The notes below the pieces were generated by a model. The model was not told where the DNA came from and ran no database searches. It saw only the letters and a list, made by a program, of their open reading frames with translations. Shown piece after piece: positions 56,581-64,000 of a stretch of DNA of 64,000 nucleotides; the stretch's first letter is position 1; each line of letters starts with the position of its first letter. Source of the DNA: Ifrita kowaldi (taxonomy: Eukaryota > Chordata > Aves > Passeriformes > Cinclosomatidae); NCBI GenBank assembly GCA_013398055.1, contig VZRS01001522.1:310001-374000 (forward strand), read 5' to 3'. The position numbers and the translations under genes were made by a program.

Positions 56581-59180
56581 GACATTCCTCCAGCTCCGGA
56601 TCGTTGGGGCCGGTCAGGGCCGGGGCCGGCGCGGGGACAAGAGGTAACGTGGTCGGGTCGCCGCTGTCCTCCCGCGCAGCGCATCCTCGCAGCGGAGGGA
56701 CGGATACGGCAGGCTTGGCGCCAGGGGACTGGGACCGGAGTCTTCCTGCGGGGAAGGAGCTGGAGAAACCTGTCGTTGGCTCCGGGAGAGCTTCCTCCTG
56801 CCGGAGCTCCTTCCCCTCTGCTGCTGCGGTGCCAGCGCCGCTTTCAGCTCTCCTTGGAGCCTTAGAGGCTGGGCTGCGACAAGGGCAGCCTGTGTTCTAC
56901 GAAGGGAAGCGTTGCAGCCCCTGCAGGCGCGAAACTCTCCGTTCCTGGGCTGAAAGGAAAGCCTTTGCGTGAACGTAAAATAAAGCTCATCCAGAAGGCA
57001 GGCGCGTCCTCTGGCGCCCAGGGAAGTCCACCCGGGAACAGCAGATGAATGAAGGGACCCGGGAGTCTGGCCCGCGCTTGCCTACCTCCGCTCTGAACTC
57101 TGCGCCTCGACTAGGCGGGCCGAGAGCGCTTGCAGGTCCATGCGCTGGGCTGGCTTCGGATCGCTTCAGCCGCAAGTGCGCGTCCGGGCGACCCGGGGGC
57201 CAGGGCGCGGCGGAGCCCCGGCGAGCCAAGGTAAGGCGTGCGAGGGGCGAGCGGGTTCTTGCCCCTTACATCGTCTCTGACTCAGGCTTGTCTTGCCACC
57301 TGAAGCCCTTCGCAGCGTGACGAGGCGTCCCTTAACCGAGGGATAGCGGGGGAGGGAGGGGGGCCGCAAAGGCTGTGCCCACTTCATCCGCCCTCCCTGG
57401 GGGATGGCTTTAGGGCGAAATTAGCAAGTGGGCTGTGTCTCAGCTTGTCCCCAAGGGGTAGAGCCTTGTGTGCGAAAGGGGTGGGGATGTGGCTCTTTCT
57501 CGCGGAGGTTTATTATTATTGGGTGGAGGAGCGGGGAGGGGGAGTCTGCAGAGCAGACAAAATGCGGAGCCCTCCCCGCAAGTGTGTCTGTGCGGGAGGC
57601 GGGTGGACGCGGCTCGTCAGAGACCGAGGTAGAGAAGGGTGAGGGGGCGGCCAAAGTGGAGAGGGGTCAGCAGCAGCCAGAGCATGCTCTCCACGCAACA
57701 GTTCCCTGCCCTGCCTGCGGAGGAGGAGCGCTACCGGCAGGTCCTCTCCGCTAGCCGGGTAAGGCGAACCTTAGGGCGCTCCCCTCCGCGCCGGGGGCCG
57801 CCTGGGGACCGGGGGCCGGGGGATTGGGAGGGCGGCTGGCTCCGCCGCTCGGCGATCCCCGGGCTGCGGGCGGAGGCAGCGCGCTCAGGGGATACCCCCG
57901 GCCGCCGCCGGCCCGGCGGGCAGTTCCCGAGCACGGGGCACAGCCTGCGCTGCCGCCGCGGGGCTGAGCGGCAGGTTGCTCGGACAAGCGGAGAAGGGGC
58001 AACCCCCTCTCCCAGCCCGCAGAGCTGTTGTAGCGAGGGGGGACCCGTGGCTCGCTGGCGGGGACGGGGTTGTGTCCCCCGGAGGCGCAGCCCGGGGGGC
58101 GGTCGGGGACAAGTGGCCGCCCGCGCCCAGCCTGCCGGGATGGGGCTGTCCTGGAGCGCTCCAGTGTCGAAACTTGCGGGGACGCTCCAGGGACGGCCGC
58201 GTTCAGAGGCGCAGGATGCAGGTGAGCCGCAGCCAACAAGCGCTCGTTGTTGGCGTCTCAGGGAGAGCCGAGCGGAGCCCTGGCCCCGGTTTTCTCACCA
58301 AGTCAGCTCGGAAGATCAGCGGGGCTGCTGTGCCCGTTAAATGCCCTGCCGCTGGAAGGAGCGGGGAGGAGTTGGCCGAACCCGACGACAACAGGTCCGG
58401 CCAGGCTTTGCAGGAGCAAACTTTGGGCTTAACCTGTGGTAGGACTGTCATGGCAGCTCCGTCGGCGGCTGGGCTCCCGGGGAGCCGGTGCACCGTGACC
58501 CTGGCGCGGTGGTTGCCCCTCGGCATCAGCTGGAGCTGGCTTTACACTTGCGTCGGTGCACCTTGGGGTCGGGTGGAGGGACCGCCTCCCCCTCCCACGG
58601 CTGTCCGGCGGGATGGTACCGCTGGCCGCCACCACCCACGGGAGGAGGTTATCCCGTACAGGGTCACAGAACGGGCAATTGATCCTTCCAGGCAGAGCCG
58701 GCACGCCCGTGTGGTTGCAAGCGTCCGAAAGGGATAGCGCGGGTGTGGGCAGTCTTCCAGCACACACCTGGGAGGAGGGATGAGGGGGTCTGCCCTTATG
58801 GGAGATGCCCTTATGGGAGAGGCTGCATTAGAGGGAGCTTGCAGAAGGTGGCTGCCGCGTTTGTGCGAACTTGCAGGGTCGGTCCCCCCAGCCTGCCCTT
58901 CCCTCCGGGAGCCGGGGCGCAGGTGTCTCCCCAGTGTCCCCGGTGCGGATGGCTCTGTCAGAGGGGCAGGCGCGGCGGGGGCCGCAGCTGCACAGTGGGG
59001 CCGGTGTGGAGCCCACGGCGAGCGGGAGCGTCCGCAGGGAGGGACCGGCTGCCCTCTCCCTCTCCCTCTCCGCCGCCGGGAGGGAGCGCCGAGGGCCGCG
59101 CCGGAGTGCTGAGCCTGATGCGTGCGGCTTGCGGTGAGGGCTACGGAGCTTCTCGCGCTGTCACACCGATCGTACGCGAC
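56580..59180 (+). promoter_or_regulatory. CORIN: CpG island at CORIN 5' end
   Basis: About 2.6 kb of strongly GC- and CpG-rich DNA with sharp edges on both sides, centred on the candidate first exon of CORIN. An inverted CCAAT box (ATTGG) lies near 57516-57521, about 165 bases upstream of the ATG. Many long overlapping open frames on both strands come from base composition and are not genes. Confidence 0.75.
57684..57758 (+). CDS. CORIN: CORIN exon 1 (candidate first coding exon)
   Basis: CORIN is the type II transmembrane serine protease that activates pro-atrial natriuretic peptide in the heart. This exon gives 25 codons, starting MLSTQQFPALPAEEERYRQV, and ends CGG|GTAAGG, a good donor in phase 0. 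Its QFPALPAEEERYRQ resembles QSPALAPEERCRR at the N-terminus of the human cytoplasmic tail as I recall it. Position (next gene after NFXL1), orientation and CpG island all agree with CORIN synteny. The transmembrane segment and protease domains would lie in later exons outside the window. The first exon of CORIN varies between mammals, so the match is supportive, not decisive. Confidence 0.62.
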
Positions 59181-61899
59181 CGAAACAGCACAGCCGCGGA
59201 TTTCACAAGTTTATAAACACGGCAGTATACTTTAGCAGTATCATTGCTCCACTTGATTTAAAATGCAGAATCCTTGGATGCATTTCATGGCAGGCGATTA
59301 ATTAATTAACTTAAATTACTAGCAGTAGGGTTAAGATGGTGAAACTCAGAAGTGAAATCAAATTTACAGAGCTTGTAATGCATTCACGGGATCTCTTGGG
59401 AAGTTTTGGCTTTCAGCAGTAAGAGTATGGTAGTGGATTTTTCCATATGGCTACGTATACCCTTCCTGTGTTCCTAAAAGATGGACCAGTCAGCAGGACT
59501 AAATTCTTTAGTTTGTTTTTGTAATGGATGCTCTAGTTGGAGACCTCTGTTATAAGCTTCTTGGGTAATGTGGCACAAAGATGAATTAATGTGTCACTGA
59601 GATAATCCAAGAAACTAAAAAGTAGTAATACAGGAAATTAGAGAACTGCTCTGCCTATATCCCTATAAAAGCTGGTGGCATCCCTAGAGGATCTTGGACA
59701 TCAAGGTTCTGTAGAAAGATGGGGGCTCCTCCAGGTGAACAAGGGAATCTTAAACAGTGTTAAAAGCTCTTTTAGAAATGAAATGTTCATGACTTTTCTC
59801 CCTCCTCCAAAGGCTATTTATGGAGTACCCCAACAGGCAGACTAGTCTTTCTGCCTGTGGACAAGCTCGGCTCTTCAAGCCCACATATAACCCTCACTCA
59901 GCATGCATTTTAAAGGAAGCCACCAGCACTCATTTTTCTGAGAAGGCTTTTGTGGTGGTGAACCAGGCAGCACAGCATGCTTTCCCATATTAGAGGACTC
60001 TGCTTGTGCTCTTAGTATCTCATGAGGCCATCAGGACAAAATATTGTTTTTCCTGAGACTTTTGGAGCTGGACCTATAAAATACTGAAGAAAACATTCAC
60101 TTCCTTTCCACAAGTCTTAGCTGGCACTTGACTGTATGTAGATAACTTGAGTGTCTGGTGAATTAAAAGTATTGTACATAGATGGTTTGATACGTGTCAT
60201 AATTGGAGGTGTTCTGTAAAATGTGCACAGGGCAATTTAATATATCTCTATTATTGTTTGCCTGTTAATTATGTATTAGATGACATCTGCAGATACAAGT
60301 GAAAGCCAGGACTGTTAACAGTGCCAGTAATTATTTTAAAATGTGGGTTTACTTGAATGTAGGAGTTGCCCTTTTTTTTCTTTTTCTGTTCCTGCTAAGC
60401 TGATATACATGTTTAGGTCTTAGCACTCAGCTCCCTTGAGAAACATTACTGGCCCCCCATTACATTAAGTCCATGTATTGCCAGACACATAATTTCTTGT
60501 CACTGCTCACATAGCCAGACAAGGAGTGTGTGCAGAGGCTGAGGTGAATAAGCACCTAGACAGAAATCTCATTTGTCAGAAGGAGAATGGTCCTTTCAAG
60601 AGAAGGTGGAACAGACAAGGGAATGTTGGGATGGTTATATCTGACAAAGAAATCCAGTGGCTCCTACTCTACTCTAACCAACAAATGCTGAACCATAAAC
60701 AAACCCTTTGTACACAAGCAGGAAGACAGCACTTCAATCAGTGTGCCTAAGTGGCTGTTTGAGCTCTGTGAATCTTTGCCATGCTGAGGGCCAGCAGATT
60801 CAGGTCATCCCAATCCAGGAGACACAACATAAGTACTGCTGGCACTTCCTTAAGAGGTGCTGTGGCTTTGACCAGGAGGCCCTGGGTACCAGGTCATCTG
60901 CTTTCAGGCTGAACAGGTCATGCTGTTAGGCAGTTACATACAATGTATCTAATCTCCTAGTGTGATAAGATGGTGTTAAAAGATGGTGGCTCTAGCTACA
61001 TTTTGTGGGAAGAGTCTGAATCCTGTCAGCGTGTCAGGTATCCTCAGCAAGTGCTTACAAGGCCAGATGAATGTCTTGTTTCTGAATGCCAGCCAGGGTT
61101 CGGCAGGGGTGGATGTCAGGCCACTTGCAGCAGGGCAGTTTTGGACTTGCACATGCAGCTTAGGCCCTTCCAAATGTGCCTGCCAGACACCTTCTTATAT
61201 TTAAATGTCTTCAAGATGAAGCAGCTAAGGAAGCAGCAGGACGTGAGGGGGGCAGTCTGACTACAGTTTGAAATACTGATGCTTGTAGTCTGTCCCAGTT
61301 TCTTTCCCTACCAAAAAGAAATGGACCTCATAAGTGGCAGGCTGGGTACATACAGTTCTTCCATGCCAGGAGAGAAGCGTGGGTGATAACCCACTGTGAA
61401 GTGATGGATTGTCATAGTAGGACAAAGAAAGCTTAAATCCTCCTCGTAAAGGTCTTCACACTCAGAACAGTGACTGAAGACAGCATCCAGATAGCTCCAG
61501 CCTGACTACTCTCATTGCCTCTGAATTTTTAATTCTCTTGGCCCTCCGCAGTCAGTTGTCTTGTGAGCGTGTGCAGTTTCACCTAGAACTGTCCTGACCC
61601 TCAGTCTGGGTGCCAGGGCACAAGAGCCCCCCCAGCGCTTGCTGGGACCTGTAACTGTGGGAGCCAGCACGTACGTGGGGTGCGCCCTCACTCCCCGAGA
61701 GGCTGCATGAGTTAAAGTGGAGGAAAAGAGGGAAGGAAGAGCGCCTGGGCTTTGTCCCTTTGGCTCTCGTGGCAGCAGCCACGGGTTGGGGCTCCCCCAC
61801 CACGGCCGCCTTGCCCGGCTGTGCTGAGGGAGAAGCGGGGGTTGCTCCTGGGTGCCTCTCGCAGTCCGTAGCCCCGCGGCAGAAGAATACGATGCCGAT

Positions 61900-62400
61900 C
61901 GCATCCTTTCCCTCAGTCCCCCGCCCTCTATAAATAACTCTGGCTGAGCTGACCTGTCAGATTCCCCCAGCAGAGCGGATCCCCTGACCCGGGCCGCCTG
62001 CAGTGGAAAGTCTGAATGCAAAACATACCGTAGTAAAAATAGAGCGGCCGGGGAGCCCCGCCGGCAGGTCCCGGCGGCTCTCGGTGCCGCACCGGGCCCG
62101 GCTCTCGCTGTCCCCTGGGCGCTCCCGTCAGCACTGAGAGATCTCCCCTGCTCCTAAATCTATGTACATTTTAATGTCCCAACGGTGAATGCTTTTCTCG
62201 CTGTTAGATGGAAGCATAATTAATTTTTGCTGTGGAGCAGATAGTTCCCTTTCCAGGTAGAGTTTTTAATTCCGGCTTGTCTTTCTACCCAGCAAAGATG
62301 AAAGAAATACGAATAATGGTTTAATATCCTAAGTGTAAAAATAATAATGAGATAACTGTCGAGCAAGAGCTTCTAATTTCAAAAAGAGATGAGAATGTTG
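61900..62400 (+). promoter_or_regulatory. Candidate internal promoter/enhancer in CORIN intron 1
   Basis: CTATAAATAA at 61928-61937 is both a TATA-like box and a full match to the MEF2 consensus YTAWWWWTAR. A second MEF2-like site on the other strand (GTAAAAATAG, 62033-62042) fits at 9 of 10 positions. GATA-type WGATAR motifs lie at 62239-62244 (AGATAG) and 62350-62355 (AGATAA), and TAATTA-type motifs near 62217. The motifs are seen; cardiac promoter or enhancer function is inferred from the known heart expression of CORIN. Confidence 0.35.
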
Positions 62401-62615
62401 CTACCTCTGGAGTCTGAATTAGATTCCATCCTGTGCCTACCTTATGCAGACAACTGCTCCCCTGAAGGGACAGATCCTTGGCTACGGTTTCAAGCCATTA
62501 TAATTTAAAGCAATGCTTGTAACTAAATTGTGCATATGTTACTTCTGGTTGTTTTACCTGCAAAATTTGAGTATGTGGAGGTTAAAGCCAGCAACACACA
62601 CCAGAAAATACTGCC

Positions 62616-63440
62616 TGATGCTGTTTTGCTTCATCCTTCTGGTGCATCCGTGTCACAGTTCTTGGCCCTCAGTGCCCACTGGAGTGGTGGTGGGGTTGCC
62701 TTGGCCCACAGTCAAGCACAGCATGGCCACTTGCTCTCTCCCTACCCCGTCCTGCGGGATGGGGGAGAAAACAGAAAGAATGAGAAAGCTCATGAGTAAT
62801 GATAAATGCTAGGAGATCGCTTCCTGATTACCATCATGGACAAAACAGACTCGAGTGGAGTAAATTAGTTTATTACTGATTACATATTGACTGATTCAGA
62901 TATTGTGGAACAAAAACAAACAAACAAAAGAAGCAAGCATTAAAACACTTCAGGAAAACACCTCTCATTCCCACTTCCCAGACTTAGCTTCACTCCAGAC
63001 TCCTTTCCTTCCCCCTTGTTATCACCACAGGTGGCACTCGGTCCCTTCATTGAGGCAATGAACAGCGCAGGGAAGGACTGTGCTTCTCTTCTACTTGTTT
63101 GTTCTTACTCATCCTCTGCTCCGGTGTGGATCCTCTGTGGGCTGCAGTCCTTTTGGGAGTATTTGCTCTGCCATGGAGCATGTACTTCTCTGACCTTGGT
63201 GTTGGCCCTGCTGTTTCTCACTCTTTTTCTGCTTCTCTGCCTGTGCGGTGTTTATGCCCTTTCTTACTATTTCACAGAGGCACCACCAGCTTGGCTGATG
63301 GGCTCAGCCGTGTCCTGTGGTGTGGGTCTAGGTGGAACTGGAGATATCTGGCACAAAACAGCTCCTGCTCTCTTCTCAAGGAGGCCAACCTTGCAGTCCC
63401 CCCACTGCCAGCAGCTTGCCACTTACATGGATGTCCATGT
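62616..63440 (-). mobile_element. Diverged endogenous retrovirus LTR, reverse orientation
   Basis: Order of blocks agrees with a common bird LTR that I remember, read in reverse: 'ctcagtgcccactggagtgg', 'gatgggggagaaaacagaaa', 'attaccatcatggacaaaac', 'agactcgagtggagtaaatt' then tttatt (reverse AATAAA near 62873-62878), 'ctgctccggtgtggatcctc', 'gtgggctgcagtcctttt' and 'gaggcaccaccagcttggct' then gatgggctcagcc. Ends are approximate, and target duplications were not found. No protein-coding retroviral sequence is seen. Confidence 0.65.
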
Positions 63441-64000
63441 AATCGGGGCAGAAGTGGTGGCCAGAGTACTGACCAGAGCAGCAGTGTTGCCTCTGTGGTT
63501 CTCTGCTTCCCTGTCCCTCTTCCCTTATCCCTGAAGCATGAAGGGATGAAAAGAATCCAGCCATCCTTCAGCTCCTTTTCATCATCTCTGTCATTAGAGT
63601 GGAACCTTTGCAGCACCTGCTTGTTTGGGTGCCACACAGTTTACAGTTCTCTGGTTTTGTTGGAGTTGTTTCTAGCATAAGGTAGTTTTTTAGCACATTG
63701 CCCTCTAGAAAGTGAATAGAGGCTGAAGATCAGATACTGACAGAGCTGCTTTAGAATGGTGAAGTTTATGCTGTGATGGTTCAAGCCCTGCCCCTGGGGG
63801 ACAGCTCCTGTAAGTCTGTGGGAAAAAAGACTGTCAAGTTTCATCATTGCAGGTGCTCCTGTAATCTATTGCTCTGCCAGAATTCCAAGGCTAACTTTTT
63901 CTTGCAAAAGAAGTATTTTGTATATCGGACATTTAATTCATCTTCACCTAGTCCTTTAAGGAAAAGGAAGTGAAGGTAGAGTTTCCTTTTTTTAGGACTG

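Larger units (their letters stand above)
57759..64000 (+). other. CORIN: CORIN intron 1 (partial)
   Basis: Runs off the window. It holds the rest of the CpG island, a GC-richer element at about 61.5-62.15 kb followed by an AT-rich stretch with homeobox- and GATA-like motifs, and a diverged ERV LTR at 62616-63440. No second CORIN exon (signal-anchor exon) is visible. Confidence 0.55.

Noticed and set aside
57639..59216. Many long open frames (up to 253 codons) on both strands
   Set aside because: CpG-island composition removes stop codons. None has a recognisable domain, and they conflict with the short CORIN exon 1 and its donor.
61512..62021. 169-codon minus-strand open frame
   Set aside because: No domain, no splice context, in a GC-rich intronic patch; the opposite strand carries motif-like regulatory sequence.
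63016..63680. 172- and 193-codon open frames, one with a hydrophobic stretch
   Set aside because: They overlap in different frames and fall largely in a diverged LTR; the hydrophobic run reflects CT-rich sequence.
1..64000. CRISPR arrays, tRNA or rRNA genes, bacterial operons
   Set aside because: No regularly spaced direct repeats, cloverleaf-type genes or prokaryotic gene organisation were seen; the window is vertebrate.

Overview
The window looks like a bird genome. Evidence: intron-rich vertebrate genes with GT-AG splicing, several CR1 LINE fragments ending in typical CR1 3' sequence, and avian-type endogenous retrovirus LTRs. Gene order and orientation match the vertebrate CNGA1 - NFXL1 - CORIN block (human 4p12), with all three genes on the + strand. 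Species cannot be fixed from the sequence alone. No prokaryotic or defence-type system is present.

Layout. 1-1184: the 3' terminal coding exon of CNGA1 (rod cyclic-nucleotide-gated channel). 1185-3950: 3' UTR and intergenic DNA, with a CR1 fragment touching a CpG island. About 3958-51093: NFXL1. I reconstructed 22 exons by splice sites, frame continuity and remembered similarity to the human protein. Exons 2-22 give one uninterrupted frame of 833 codons plus stop. Only the 3' end of exon 1 is visible, just after a single N. 51094-about 53700: NFXL1 3' UTR. About 53700-56580: intergenic. 56580-59180: CpG island with a probable first coding exon of CORIN (57684-57758). 57759-64000: CORIN intron 1, with a candidate regulatory element near 61.9-62.4 kb and a diverged LTR at about 62.6-63.4 kb.

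Repeats and assembly. Intron 11 of NFXL1 holds a minus-strand ERV LTR running straight into a 542-base N gap, followed by a CR1 3' end. Intron 18 holds a roughly 1.38-kb near-perfect tandem duplication with one N at its junction. Each copy carries a 441-bp solo LTR with 6-bp target duplications and a CR1 fragment. This is probably an assembly error. Three smaller tandem duplications lie just upstream of NFXL1 acceptors (exons 5, 16 and 20).

The genes are syntenic neighbours with no shared pathway: a phototransduction channel, a RING/NF-X1 zinc-finger protein with a C-terminal membrane anchor, and a natriuretic-peptide convertase. The most useful results are the full NFXL1 exon map, the apparent loss of most of NFXL1 exon 1 at an N, the probable false duplication, the CORIN first exon and the possible second CORIN promoter. 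I had no tools, so all similarity statements come from memory.
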